64,000 nt of DNA from Dethiosulfovibrio russensis (GTDB lineage Bacteria; Synergistota; Synergistia; Synergistales; Dethiosulfovibrionaceae): assembly GCF_021568855.1 (NCBI RefSeq), contig NZ_JAKGUG010000012.1:1-64000 (forward strand). Reading direction: 5' to 3'. The position numbers and the translations under genes are program-made. A model generated the notes under the pieces. The model had not been told where the DNA came from and ran no database searches. It was given only the letters and a program-made list of their open reading frames with translations. Positions within the stretch are counted from its first letter, which is position 1. Every line of letters begins with the position of its first letter. Of the stretch, positions 33,891 through 43,032 are shown piece after piece.

Positions 33891-35933
33891 ATGTCCATCA
33901 AGGGGAAATTCGTATCTATGGTAGCGGCCGTACTGGTCATAATAGTCGCAATGACAGGGATCACCTATTTCAGGAGCCAAAGTATCCTGGAAAACCAGGT
34001 AATCAAGACCGGTGAGGAGACCGTCAAGACAGCGGTGCTCACTGTGGAGGAGAACTTCGGGAAACTGTTAGCCATGCTCAAAAACGCCTCTGTGGCTATA
34101 CAGAGGGCCTGGGATGAAGAGGGTCTACAGGAGGCGGAGACCCTGGAGGATCTCATGGCCTCGTTGCTGGCCCAAAACGGAGAATTCGGAGTGCAGGACA
34201 TTTATTTCGGCCTGGAGAAAAACGGCAAGCTGCCTATCGGATCGAGGGCCAATATGGCGGAGGATTACGACGCCAGAAAGAGAGCCTGGTATGCCGACGC
34301 CATGAAGAAGGGCTCCGGCATGATAGTCACCGAGCCATATATCGACCTGATAACCAACAAAGCGGTCATATCGGCGGCCATGACGGTCGAGAACGGCGAC
34401 GGCGAGATCATCGGAGTGATAGGGGTGGACATAAGTATGAACGCCCTGGTCGATTTCGTCGGGAAGCTGAAGCTGTTGGGAGAGGGACATGGACTTCTTC
34501 TCAGCAAGGCGGGCATGATAATAGCCGGACCGGTTGAAAAGGACATCATGAAGGTCAACCTCTCCGAAAGCGACGAAAAAGACGAATCGGTCAAGACAAT
34601 GGGCAAGGAGATGGTCTCCGGGAAATCTGGCTCCGCCGTAATAAACTGGGAGGGAGAGAGGTTCGAGGCCTTCTACGATAACACCGCCCAGGGACTCTCC
34701 CTGGCAATCCTCTATCCCGTGGAGGCCATAGACGCCCTGGTAAGGGGGACCACCTCCATACAGATAGCCGTAGCGATAGTGGCCCTCCTGGCTGTCGGAC
34801 TGGCCGTGCTGGTCACCTTCAGAAGCATAGTTCTTCCTCTCAGAAAGGTCGCTAGCATGGCGGGCGAGGTCAAGGACGGCGATCTCACTGTAGACCCCAG
34901 ATCCATAAATTACAGGGCCAAAGACCCTCTCGGCACCATGATAGACGCACTTTCCGTCATGGTGGAAGGTCTTAGGGAGACCATGCTGGGGATAGTCGAG
35001 GAAAGCAAAAAGATAGCTGACAGCTCCACCGGACTGGCCGCACTCAGCGAGCAGAGCAGTGCATCCATGGAGGAGGTCCGTCACTCCGTCGAGGAGGTAT
35101 CCACACTGGCGGAGAACAACGCCGCTGCATTGGAGGAGACCAACGCCGGAGTAGAGGAAGTATCGTCCAGCGCCTCTATGGCGGCGGAGTCGGCCACTAA
35201 GGGAACGGAGGCGACGGAAAGGGCCTCCCAGACCTCAAGCAAGGCCGTATCCATAGTGGCGGATATAATAGGCAACGTCAAAGAGGTAGGAGCCAAGGCG
35301 GGAAAAAGCGTAGAGGCCATGACCGCCCTCAGCACGTCGGTCCAGGAGATAACCGGTTTCATAGCCACGATCAACTCCATAGCGGACCAGACGAACCTTC
35401 TGGCCCTCAACGCAGCAATAGAGGCGGCCCGAGCGGGAGACGCCGGACGAGGCTTCGCGGTCGTGGCGGAAGAGGTAAGAAAGCTGGCGGAGGAGTCGGG
35501 CAACGCCGCGGGCAAGATAGGGAACCTCATAGAGGAGCTCCAGTCTCAGACCAAAGACTCGGTAGCGATAACCCAACAGGCCGGGGATCTCATGAAACAG
35601 ACGGTGGTCCAGGCCGACGAGGCCAAGAAGGGACTGGACGAAACCTTGCAAGAAATTGCCGTGGTCAACGACTCTATGCAGAACATAGCGGCGACCTCGG
35701 AAGAACAGGCCGCTTCGGCTAACGAGATGGCCAACGCCGTCGACCAGGCTTCTAGATCCACCGTCGACATGGCCCATAAGGTAGGAACTATCAAAAAAGC
35801 CGCGGAGGAGACCTCTTTGGTCTCAAGTAACGTAGCCAAGGAAGCTGAGGCCATGTCCTCCCTGGTGGACAACATAGAGAGACGGTTAAGCAAGTTCAAG
35901 ACTGAAAGATCCAAAGAACTGGCCCAAAAGTAG
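33891..35933 (+). CDS. Methyl-accepting chemotaxis protein (dCACHE-type sensor)
   Basis: 680 aa. An N-terminal helix (8-28), a periplasmic Cache-type sensor (about 35-280, with RKRAWYADA and [16 protein letters not shown], typical of amino-acid or small-ligand receptors), a second helix (about 285-310), HAMP, and a long signalling coiled coil with the conserved tip [18 protein letters not shown]. There is no C-terminal pentapeptide for CheR/CheB docking. It implies a motile cell. It is monocistronic with a strong terminator. Confidence 0.95.
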   Translation: MSIKGKFVSMVAAVLVIIVAMTGITYFRSQSILENQVIKTGEETVKTAVLTVEENFGKLLAMLKNASVAIQRAWDEEGLQEAETLEDLMASLLAQNGEFGVQDIYFGLEKNGKLPIGSRANMAEDYDARKRAWYADAMKKGSGMIVTEPYIDLITNKAVISAAMTVENGDGEIIGVIGVDISMNALVDFVGKLKLLGEGHGLLLSKAGMIIAGPVEKDIMKVNLSESDEKDESVKTMGKEMVSGKSGSAVINWEGERFEAFYDNTAQGLSLAILYPVEAIDALVRGTTSIQIAVAIVALLAVGLAVLVTFRSIVLPLRKVASMAGEVKDGDLTVDPRSINYRAKDPLGTMIDALSVMVEGLRETMLGIVEESKKIADSSTGLAALSEQSSASMEEVRHSVEEVSTLAENNAAALEETNAGVEEVSSSASMAAESATKGTEATERASQTSSKAVSIVADIIGNVKEVGAKAGKSVEAMTALSTSVQEITGFIATINSIADQTNLLALNAAIEAARAGDAGRGFAVVAEEVRKLAEESGNAAGKIGNLIEELQSQTKDSVAITQQAGDLMKQTVVQADEAKKGLDETLQEIAVVNDSMQNIAATSEEQAASANEMANAVDQASRSTVDMAHKVGTIKKAAEETSLVSSNVAKEAEAMSSLVDNIERRLSKFKTERSKELAQK

Positions 35934-35950
35934 CATCAAGAAACGGAAAA

Positions 35951-35989
35951 GAGGCGGGGTGCCGGACAGAGGCATCCCGCCTCTTTTTT
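35951..35989 (+). terminator. Terminator of the chemoreceptor gene
   Basis: GAGGCGGGGTGCC (35951-35963) pairs, with one G-T wobble, with GGCATCCCGCCTC (35971-35983), followed by TTTTTT. Confidence 0.92.
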
Positions 35990-36159
35990 CTTTCTGCCAG
36001 GGGAATAGATTAAAGACCAGCCAGAACAGAATTCAATATCGTCTGATACATATCGCCTATAATACAGCTTATTTATGACTTAGAAGCAGGTAGCAAGCTC
36101 TATATATCACGAAAAAAAACATAAACTCATGCTCCAGATCTACTTTGTTGTATGCACAG

Positions 36160-36188
36160 TTGTATTTTGAACCAATATTACGTATGAT
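36160..36188 (+). promoter_or_regulatory. Predicted promoter of the AGCS symporter-glutaminase operon
   Basis: TTGTAT (36160-36165), 17-base spacer, TATGAT (36183-36188). It lies in a 256-base AT-rich gap (35990-36245) that holds no gene or recognised RNA. Confidence 0.5.
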
Positions 36189-36245
36189 GTTCTGGCGTTC
36201 TGAGAAAAATCTACTTTATCATTTTCATAATTGGGAGGTATATAG

Positions 36246-37637
36246 GTGATTCAACAGTTAGTAAGCACAGCAAACGGCATTCTGTGGGGCAAGCTGATGG
36301 TCTGGCTGCTTCTAGGCACTGGCATCTTTTATTCCATAAGGTTGGGGTTACCTCAGGTCAGACATTTCGGCCATATGTTCTCGGTCATATTCAAAGGTCG
36401 AAAGTCGGCAGAAGGAGGGATTACCCCTTTTCAGGCCTTATGTACGGGTCTGGCTGCCCAAGTCGGCACAGGTAATTTGGCTGGGGTCGCCACCGCCATA
36501 GTCTCGGGAGGCCCGGGAGCAATATTCTGGATGTGGATAACGGCATTGGTCGGGATGGCCACCATCTTTGGCGAAGCCACATTGGCCCAGATTTTCCGGG
36601 TTAAGAGCAGCGACGGGACCTACCGAGGAGGACCGGCTTATTACCTGGAAAAGGGACTAGGACAACGATGGATGGGGGTTCTTTTCGCCTTCTCCATAAT
36701 CGTGGCTATGGCCTTCATCTTCAACGCGGTTCAATGCAACTCCATAGCAGCAGGTCTTCGAGGGGCATTCCAGCTCAACGAACTATACGTGGCCATAACG
36801 GTGATAATACTGACCGCTCTTGTCATCTTCGGAGGGCTCAGAAGGATAGCCCAGGTAGCGGAGGTAATCGTCCCTCTCATGGCCGGTCTCTATATACTGG
36901 GTTCGCTATATGTGGTACTCACCCACATTTCAGAGATCCCCGCCGTGTTCTCCCTCATCTTTAAGAGCGCCCTTGGCCCTAAACAGGTCGCAGGAGGGGT
37001 CTTGGGACATACCGTGGCCATGGCATTCCGTTACGGAGTCGCCAGAGGACTTTTCTCCAACGAGGCGGGTATGGGGTCCACACCCAACGCTCACGCTACA
37101 GCCGACGTCCGACATCCGGCCAGGCAGGGTTTCACCGCTATGGTGGGAGTTTTTGTGGACACTATCCTGATATGTACCGCCACAGCGGCCATAATCCTAC
37201 TCTCCGGGACGGTCGACAGCGGAAAGACCGGAGTCGAGCTTACACAGCTGGCGGTGAATGCGACTCTCGGCTCCTGGGGTCCTACCTTCATAGCTATCGC
37301 TCTCATGTTCTTCGCCTGGACCTCGATCTTAGGCAACTATTATTACGGAGAAAGCAATCTGATGTACATCTTCCCCAACTGCGGTAAATCGGGGTTGACG
37401 GTCTACAGACTCATGGTTTTGGGTATGCTCCTTTTCGGTGCGACCAGCTCGGTTCCCTTAGTATGGGAACTGGCGGATTTCTTCAACGCGATAATGGCAC
37501 TGCTAAACCTCGTCGGCATACTGCTGCTGTCGGGAGTGGTGATAAAATTCATGAAGGACTATGAAAAACAGATTAAGGAAGGAATAGACGATCCCGTGAT
37601 AGACAAGGAGAAGTTCTCCTTATACTACAACAGATAG
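36246..37637 (+). CDS. Sodium:alanine/glutamine symporter, AGCS family
   Basis: 463 aa with about eleven helices. It has AGCS hallmarks AAQVGTGNLAGVATAI, GGPGAIFWMWITALVGMAT and SNEAGMGSTPNAHATADVRHP. It imports a small neutral amino acid with Na+. GTG 36246 has GGGAGG at seven bases. Glutaminase starts four bases after its stop, so glutamine is the likely substrate (GlnT-like), which is inference from context. Confidence 0.93.
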   Translation: MIQQLVSTANGILWGKLMVWLLLGTGIFYSIRLGLPQVRHFGHMFSVIFKGRKSAEGGITPFQALCTGLAAQVGTGNLAGVATAIVSGGPGAIFWMWITALVGMATIFGEATLAQIFRVKSSDGTYRGGPAYYLEKGLGQRWMGVLFAFSIIVAMAFIFNAVQCNSIAAGLRGAFQLNELYVAITVIILTALVIFGGLRRIAQVAEVIVPLMAGLYILGSLYVVLTHISEIPAVFSLIFKSALGPKQVAGGVLGHTVAMAFRYGVARGLFSNEAGMGSTPNAHATADVRHPARQGFTAMVGVFVDTILICTATAAIILLSGTVDSGKTGVELTQLAVNATLGSWGPTFIAIALMFFAWTSILGNYYYGESNLMYIFPNCGKSGLTVYRLMVLGMLLFGATSSVPLVWELADFFNAIMALLNLVGILLLSGVVIKFMKDYEKQIKEGIDDPVIDKEKFSLYYNR

Positions 37638-37641
37638 GACG

Positions 37642-38568
37642 ATGATTCCCATGAAGGATATCCTCGAAGAGATCTCCAAAAGGAGTAGACTCAAGGCAAC
37701 GGAGGGAACGATTGCTTCCTATATACCGGAACTGGCGAAGGCCGATCCGGAGGCTTTCGGATTAGCCGTTACAGAATGCGACGGAAGTCAGTATCTGTCG
37801 GGAAACTGGGATCACCCCTTTACATTACAGTCCATATCCAAAATAGTCACTCTGGCCCTGGCATTGGAGGAACGAGGACCGGAGAGGGTCTTCTCCTCCG
37901 TCGGGACCAGCCCTACGGCGGACCCCTTCAATTCCATAATGAGACTGGAGATGGACGCTCCCCACAGACCGAACAACCCTCTGATAAACTCCGGCGCCAT
38001 AGTGGTGGTATCCATTCTTCCAGAGGAAGGCCGTGAGAGAAAGATCGACGCCATCATGGATCTCTGTCGAAAACTAATGGCCAACGACTCGATAGACATA
38101 GACGACAGGGTCTACCGATCGGAGAAGAACACCAGCGACAGAAATAGATCGCTCGCCTATTTTCTGAGGAGCGTAGGCAGCCTGAACGGAGATATCGAGG
38201 ATATCCTAGACGTGTATTTCAGACAGTGCAGCATAAAGACCTGCGCCAAGGATCTATCCATAATGGGGGCGACCTTCGCCTGCGACGGCCTAAACCCCAT
38301 ATCGGGAAAACAGATAATATCTCCATCCACGGCCAGAACGGTGAGGGCAATAATGACGACCTGCGGAATGTACGACGGCTCGGGAGAGTTCGCCGTGAAG
38401 GTGGGAATCCCTGCCAAAAGCGGCGTAGGAGGAGGGATCCTCGGTACGGTTCCCGGAAGGATGGGCATCGGCGTGGTGAGCCCTCCTCTGGACGAGAAGG
38501 GAAACTCCGTAGCCGGCCTCGCTGCGATGAAGGAGATATCGGAAAAACTCAGATGTCGAGTGCTATGA
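37642..38568 (+). CDS. glsA: Glutaminase
   Basis: 308 aa. It hydrolyses glutamine to glutamate and ammonia. It has the beta-lactamase-like Ser-x-x-Lys motif (SISK, 64-67), NNPLINSGAIVV, RNRSLAYFL and GVGGGILGTVPGRMGIGVVSP. Length is normal for the family. Two starts are possible, ATG 37642 and 37651. It follows the AGCS symporter by four bases, forming a glutamine uptake and deamidation unit. Confidence 0.94.
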   Translation: MIPMKDILEEISKRSRLKATEGTIASYIPELAKADPEAFGLAVTECDGSQYLSGNWDHPFTLQSISKIVTLALALEERGPERVFSSVGTSPTADPFNSIMRLEMDAPHRPNNPLINSGAIVVVSILPEEGRERKIDAIMDLCRKLMANDSIDIDDRVYRSEKNTSDRNRSLAYFLRSVGSLNGDIEDILDVYFRQCSIKTCAKDLSIMGATFACDGLNPISGKQIISPSTARTVRAIMTTCGMYDGSGEFAVKVGIPAKSGVGGGILGTVPGRMGIGVVSPPLDEKGNSVAGLAAMKEISEKLRCRVL

Positions 38569-38578
38569 CGAGATGCTA

Positions 38579-38612
38579 AAAGCCCGGAGCCCATCGATGG
38601 GCTCCGGGCTTT
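38579..38612. terminator. Perfect palindromic bidirectional terminator between glsA and citX
   Basis: A 34-base perfect palindrome centred at ATCGAT, with AAAGCCCGGAGCCC arms giving a T-run on both strands. It touches the citX stop codon. Confidence 0.9.
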
Positions 38613-39121
38613 CACTCTCTCCATCCAGATTTTTCCAGGATCCCTTCGATCTCTTCCAACAGCTCCGATAGGCCGTGTCTCCTACAATAGGAACACTCCT
38701 TGGCCGGACGATCGCATATGAGACACCTTCTGGGAGGGAAGCCAAGCTCGCTCCTCCCCAGGGGAGCTCCGTTCTCGTCCAGAACGTCCAGATCTACGAT
38801 CCTGCCCAAACCGTGGCTTTCTTCGATCGCCAGAGCCCTTTTTTTAAGTTCCTTGCCGGAAAGATCGACCACCCAGTGGACGGAAGGGCCGTCGGCACCG
38901 TCCAGGTCGATTCGCCGAGATAAAGCGGACCCCATGGTCTTTTCGACCTCATCGGAGATTACTTTAATGGCCCAAAAGATCCCGGGAGCGCTTTTATTTG
39001 GACCGGGGACCGTCATGGAGAGGGACAACACCGGCTTCCCGTAGGAGCGGGACAGCTCTTTTCTGAGACTCCACCGGGCCTCCCTGGCCGCCAGTATAAG
39101 GTCCATGGATTCGTACCCCAA
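38612..39121 (-). CDS. citX: Apo-citrate lyase phosphoribosyl-dephospho-CoA transferase (holo-ACP synthase)
   Basis: 169 aa. It attaches the 2'-(5''-phosphoribosyl)-3'-dephospho-CoA prosthetic group to the CitD serine. It has the family motif GRIVDLDVLDENG, the following SELGFPPRRCLICDRPAKECSYCRRH cysteine segment and the N-terminal SLSMTVPGPNKSA. TTG 39121 lies nine bases after GGAGG; ATG 39106 is an alternative. It starts one base after the citF stop. The prosthetic-group synthase citG and the ligase citC are not in the window. Confidence 0.88.
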   Translation of the reverse strand: MGYESMDLILAAREARWSLRKELSRSYGKPVLSLSMTVPGPNKSAPGIFWAIKVISDEVEKTMGSALSRRIDLDGADGPSVHWVVDLSGKELKKRALAIEESHGLGRIVDLDVLDENGAPLGRSELGFPPRRCLICDRPAKECSYCRRHGLSELLEEIEGILEKSGWRE

Positions 39122-39122
39122 C

Positions 39123-40526
39123 TCAGGATACCTCCGATATCCGGTCGATTACCCTGCCGTCACGATACTCCACTATCCCCACCGTTCGCCCCTTAGGCCG
39201 ATAGGTCCGGGGAATACCGGTTATGGAGAGGGCGATCTCCCTGAGCTCCCCAATCGACATGACCGGAAGCCCAGCTCGGTCGAGAGTTTCCCTCAGTTCC
39301 GGCCGAGCTGGGTTCACCGCCATGCCTCTCTCCGTTACCAGAAGATCCACCGTATCACCGGGAGTGCTCACAGTGGTAACTCTGTCGACGACTATCGGCA
39401 ATCTGGACCTCACCAGAGGGGCCACGACCACCGCCAACTTCGCTCCGGCGGCTGTATCGCTGTGACCTCCAGACCCTCCGATTATCCTTCCGGAAGAGTC
39501 GGTATGGACGTTTACGTTAAAGTCCAGATCTATCTCGGTCGCCCCCAGTATCACCACGTCCAGATCGTCCACCAGAGGTCCCTTGGTTCCGGGGCTGGCG
39601 TATAGAGAGGCGGAAACCTCCACGTGTCTCTCGTCCTCGGCTATCGACTTTACTGCCTCCAGGTCGAAGCACTGGACGTCGTAAAGCCGTTTGACCAGAC
39701 CTTCCCGAAGAAACCTCACCATGTGAGAGGTTATTCCTCCCATTCCGAAGCTCCCGACGACTCCTAGGTCCCTCATTATATCCCTCAGATAGGAGGCGGC
39801 AGCCAAGGAGGCTCCGCCAGCTCCCGTCTGAAAGGAAACGCCGTCGGCCAACAGCCCCGACGCCTTTATCGCCATGGCGGCATATCTAGCCATCACCAAC
39901 GCGACTGGATCTCTGGGCATCCTGGTGGTGCCAGAGACTATGCCGGCGGGATCGCCGATGGAATCCACCGTCACCACCGCATCGACAAGGCTCTGATCTA
40001 TCGACGCCGGAGCCACACGGTCCACCGGGTTGTCCGTTACGGCCAAGACCCTCTTGGCACAGCGAGCGTCGGCCATGGCGTAACCGAGAGAGCCGCAGGC
40101 GGAAGGCCCCTTCGTCCCGGTGAGGTTTCCTCTTCCATCGGCGGAAGGAGCAGCCACAACGGCTATATCTATTGGCAGCTCGCCCGACTCTATCGCCCTG
40201 GGTCTTCCTCCATGGGTTCTGAAGATCACCGGCTCCATCATGCCCCCTCGAGAGACGAAATCGGCCACGGGACCGCTCATGTAGTTGACCTCGAGACGGG
40301 ACACCGTTCCCCTGCGGATATGTTCCACCAACGGCGCGTGTACCGGAAAGATAGAGCTGGCCGCGACGGTCAATCCCGATATTCCAAGCGAGGAAGCCGC
40401 ATCCAACGTCCCGTTCAGCACCGCATCGCCGTTTCTGAGGTGATGATGGAAGGACAGTATCATTCCGTCGGTCAATCCCATAGCCTTAAGGGCCTCTCTC
40501 AGACTCCCGATCATCTTATCTCTCAA
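39123..40526 (-). CDS. citF: Citrate lyase alpha subunit (citrate CoA-transferase)
   Basis: 467 aa. It transfers the acyl carrier from acetyl to citryl. It has FHHHLRNGD, TKGPSACGSLGYAMADARCAKRV, GAGGASLAA and GGSGGHSDTAAGAKLAVVV, characteristic of CitF. TTG 40526 has GGGGAGG at eight bases. It lies three bases after citE. It is slightly shorter than many CitF proteins, but the motif set is intact. Confidence 0.95.
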   Translation of the reverse strand: MRDKMIGSLREALKAMGLTDGMILSFHHHLRNGDAVLNGTLDAASSLGISGLTVAASSIFPVHAPLVEHIRRGTVSRLEVNYMSGPVADFVSRGGMMEPVIFRTHGGRPRAIESGELPIDIAVVAAPSADGRGNLTGTKGPSACGSLGYAMADARCAKRVLAVTDNPVDRVAPASIDQSLVDAVVTVDSIGDPAGIVSGTTRMPRDPVALVMARYAAMAIKASGLLADGVSFQTGAGGASLAAASYLRDIMRDLGVVGSFGMGGITSHMVRFLREGLVKRLYDVQCFDLEAVKSIAEDERHVEVSASLYASPGTKGPLVDDLDVVILGATEIDLDFNVNVHTDSSGRIIGGSGGHSDTAAGAKLAVVVAPLVRSRLPIVVDRVTTVSTPGDTVDLLVTERGMAVNPARPELRETLDRAGLPVMSIGELREIALSITGIPRTYRPKGRTVGIVEYRDGRVIDRISEVS

Positions 40527-40529
40527 GGA

Positions 40530-41390
40530 CTACGCCTCCCCTCTCATGGCCAAGGTCTTTCTGGCCCTTGCCGCCACCGGGGCGTCCACCATCTTACCTC
40601 CGACCGAGACAGCTCCCTTTCCTGCCCTCTCTCCCTCCTCGAGGGCCCGAACGACCGCCCTAGCCCACTCCATTTCCTCGTCGGTGGGGGTGAAGGCCCG
40701 GTTTACCGCCTCCACGTGTCTGGGAGATATCAAAGCCTTGCCGTCGAATCCGATGGATCGGGCGAAAAGGGTATCTTTTTCCAATCCCTCCATATCGTCG
40801 GTATCGGTGAAGGGTGTATCGATGGCATCGATCCCCGCGGCTTTGGCAGCCATAACCATACGTCCCCTGGCGTAGGAGATCTCCTCTCCGTCAACGGTTC
40901 TGGGAACGCCTAGGGCAGCGGTGAGGTCCTCCGCACCCAGCAGCATCCCGGAAACCCTACGAGCCGCTGCAATACCTCTAGAGTTCTCTACCCCTGTGGG
41001 AGTCTCGACCAAAGCGATCACGTCCAGGGCCCCTTCCTCCCTGCCGACCTTTTTCTCCACGTCGGAGAGGGCTCGATCAAGCTCCTCCATCTCGGCTCGA
41101 CTCTGGGCCTTGGGAAGCATGATCGAGTCCGCTCCTCCGGCTACCACCGCCCCCAGGTCCTCCAACCATATGGGACGGTCCATGGAGTTTATCCTGACGA
41201 TCCTCTCGCACCCCTTCATGGGAAGAGCCGCAAGAGCGTTTCTGACGAGTATTCTAGCACCGTCCTTCTGCTCCTGGGCGACGGCGTCCTCGAGATCGAA
41301 GATGATTCCGTCGGCCCCGAAGACCCCGGCGTTGGCTACCATTCCCGGATTGTTGCCAGGCACGAACAGGAGGCTCCGTCTTCTTTTCAT
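40530..41390 (-). CDS. citE: Citrate lyase beta subunit (citryl-ACP lyase)
   Basis: 286 aa TIM-barrel. It cleaves citryl-ACP to oxaloacetate and acetyl-ACP. It has RRSLLFVPGNNPGMVANA, DGIIFDLEDAV (metal-site acidic residues) and ALVETPTGVENSRGIA. Its ATG overlaps the citD stop by four bases. Confidence 0.96.
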   Translation of the reverse strand: MKRRRSLLFVPGNNPGMVANAGVFGADGIIFDLEDAVAQEQKDGARILVRNALAALPMKGCERIVRINSMDRPIWLEDLGAVVAGGADSIMLPKAQSRAEMEELDRALSDVEKKVGREEGALDVIALVETPTGVENSRGIAAARRVSGMLLGAEDLTAALGVPRTVDGEEISYARGRMVMAAKAAGIDAIDTPFTDTDDMEGLEKDTLFARSIGFDGKALISPRHVEAVNRAFTPTDEEMEWARAVVRALEEGERAGKGAVSVGGKMVDAPVAARARKTLAMRGEA

Positions 41391-41656
41391 CTGTCACCCT
41401 CGCAGCCACGCAACAATGCTGTTTCCACCCGAGCCCTTAATGTACAGTCGAGAGCCCCTCTGTCCTTGACGGACAGGATACAGCCATCCACGGAGAGATT
41501 CTTCAAAACCTCCATGACCGATCTTTCTATAGCTTCCCCGAACTGAGCCTTTACCACGCTCTCTATCTCGACTGAAAGCTCGTTCGAGGGCTCTACCGTC
41601 ACCATTGCATCGTTGGATTCCATTGAACCGGCGACGGCCATTCTCAGGATCTTCAA
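41387..41656 (-). CDS. citD: Citrate lyase acyl carrier protein (gamma subunit)
   Basis: 89 aa. The N-terminus MAVAGSMESNDAMV contains the serine (Ser14) that carries the dephospho-CoA-type prosthetic group. TTG 41656 is chosen because GGAGG lies seven bases upstream and the resulting length matches CitD. It overlaps citE. Confidence 0.93.
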   Translation of the reverse strand: MKILRMAVAGSMESNDAMVTVEPSNELSVEIESVVKAQFGEAIERSVMEVLKNLSVDGCILSVKDRGALDCTLRARVETALLRGCEGDR

Positions 41657-41675
41657 AGAGAACACCTCCAAAACG

Positions 41676-41710
41676 AAAATGGCGCCGGAAGCCATAAAGC
41701 CTCCGACGCC
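41676..41710 (-). terminator. Terminator-like hairpin between the CitS-type carrier and citD
   Basis: A 13-pair stem with G-T wobbles (41698-41710 with 41681-41693) around a five-base loop, followed by ATTTTCG on the minus strand. It could set a lower level of citDEFX transcript than of the upstream genes or act as a processing stem. Confidence 0.55.
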
Positions 41711-41723
41711 GTAAAAGCCGGAA

Positions 41724-43004
41724 CTATCCCAGCACGGGAAGCAACAGGCTTACCAATATCAAAATCAGAGCACCTCCGAGACGTGAGGATATCTGAGCGA
41801 AGGGCATAAGCTCCATCCTCTTGGCCGCGGACAGAACCGCGACGTCCCCGGTTCCCCCCATGTTGGCCATACAGAGACCGGCGGTTATGGCCGACTCGAC
41901 GAAGTTGAAGCCCACTGCCATCCCGGCAAATCCCGCCCCGACGACAGCTCCGAATACCACGACCGCCACCAGGACTATATACTGAATAGACACGGCGTTT
42001 ATGACCGCTCCGAGGTCGGTATAGGCCACCCCTATACCCACGAGAAGCGCGGCGGTAAAGTTCTTGGCCACGAACTTATACCACATATTACAGCTCTTCT
42101 GGACCGAATCGGGAACGAGGTTGAATATCTTGCACATAGCTACCGCTATTATCATTAGGGCGTAGGAATGGATCATAGGCACCACTTTGTTCAAAAGAAC
42201 TCCCAGAATGAAGAAAACGCAGGAAACCATTACGCCTACTCCCATCATCTCTATGTTCGGAGTTATCTCCTCTTCTTTCTCCACCTTGAAGTCCTTCATG
42301 AGGTGTCCGTTGCCGGTCAGGGAAGGACGAGCCTTGCCCAGTTTGTCCAACAGTCCGGCCGCCACGATGGACATAACGTTACCCAGGGCCAGGGCCGGGA
42401 TAAGTATGGACAGTATATCCTTGGTATCCATCTTGGTTATGGTGCTGAATATCTGGGACATCGGCACCGCACCGGCTCCCATGCCGCCTCCCATTATAGG
42501 CATTGCTATGTGCATTATACCCTGCTGCCATCCATAGCCTATCATACCTGCCACCACGGCTGCCAGACCACAGGAAACCAGCACCGCCGCCAACAAAGGA
42601 GCGGCGTATCTAGCTCCTGCCTTTATAAGCAGATCCGAGCTTATTCCGAGTATGCTTCCGCATATCAGTGCCGCTATGTAGAAATTGAGGAACCCCCCGC
42701 CCTTCATGAAATCGGTGATTATCTTGACGGTGGAATCGGGCATGACGCCGAAATATACCAGGGCTGCCGTTCCGAATATACAGACAAGAGGAGCCCCTCC
42801 TAGATATTCGTTGACCACGGGGGTTTTGTCCCCGATCTTGTCCATGATAGCGCCCATGGTCATCATGGCAGCCAGGGCCCCTATCATTCCCTTGGGCAGT
42901 TTTCCTATATACATCGCCAGGATCACGAGCCCCAGACACACCGCGAAAAGAACGGGGGAAAGCCCCCAGATGGTAAAACTCTTTCTATCCGTCTGCACGG
43001 TCAT
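41724..43004 (-). CDS. 2-hydroxycarboxylate carrier, CitS/MleP (2HCT) family
   Basis: 426 aa with about eleven helices. It has the family GG-motifs PIMGGGMGAGAVPMSQIFS in the first half and NMGGTGDVAVLSAAKRM in the second, the re-entrant loops of 2HCT carriers. CitS imports citrate with Na+; relatives exchange malate, citrate or lactate. Its place between malic enzyme and citrate lyase supports citrate or malate uptake. ATG 43004 is nine bases after GGAG. It lies 28 bases after the malic enzyme stop. Confidence 0.93.
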   Translation of the reverse strand: MTVQTDRKSFTIWGLSPVLFAVCLGLVILAMYIGKLPKGMIGALAAMMTMGAIMDKIGDKTPVVNEYLGGAPLVCIFGTAALVYFGVMPDSTVKIITDFMKGGGFLNFYIAALICGSILGISSDLLIKAGARYAAPLLAAVLVSCGLAAVVAGMIGYGWQQGIMHIAMPIMGGGMGAGAVPMSQIFSTITKMDTKDILSILIPALALGNVMSIVAAGLLDKLGKARPSLTGNGHLMKDFKVEKEEEITPNIEMMGVGVMVSCVFFILGVLLNKVVPMIHSYALMIIAVAMCKIFNLVPDSVQKSCNMWYKFVAKNFTAALLVGIGVAYTDLGAVINAVSIQYIVLVAVVVFGAVVGAGFAGMAVGFNFVESAITAGLCMANMGGTGDVAVLSAAKRMELMPFAQISSRLGGALILILVSLLLPVLG

Positions 43005-43032
43005 ATAGATCGTCTCCTCTGCTGTCGTTGTA

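Noticed and set aside
34125-35084. 319-codon antisense open frame inside the chemoreceptor gene
   Set aside because: Mirror of a highly biased coding sequence; composition rich in His/Gly/Tyr typical of reverse frames; no ribosome site or family match.
35990-36245. tRNA or regulatory RNA in the AT-rich gap before the AGCS gene
   Set aside because: No cloverleaf or conserved RNA motif was found, only a possible promoter.
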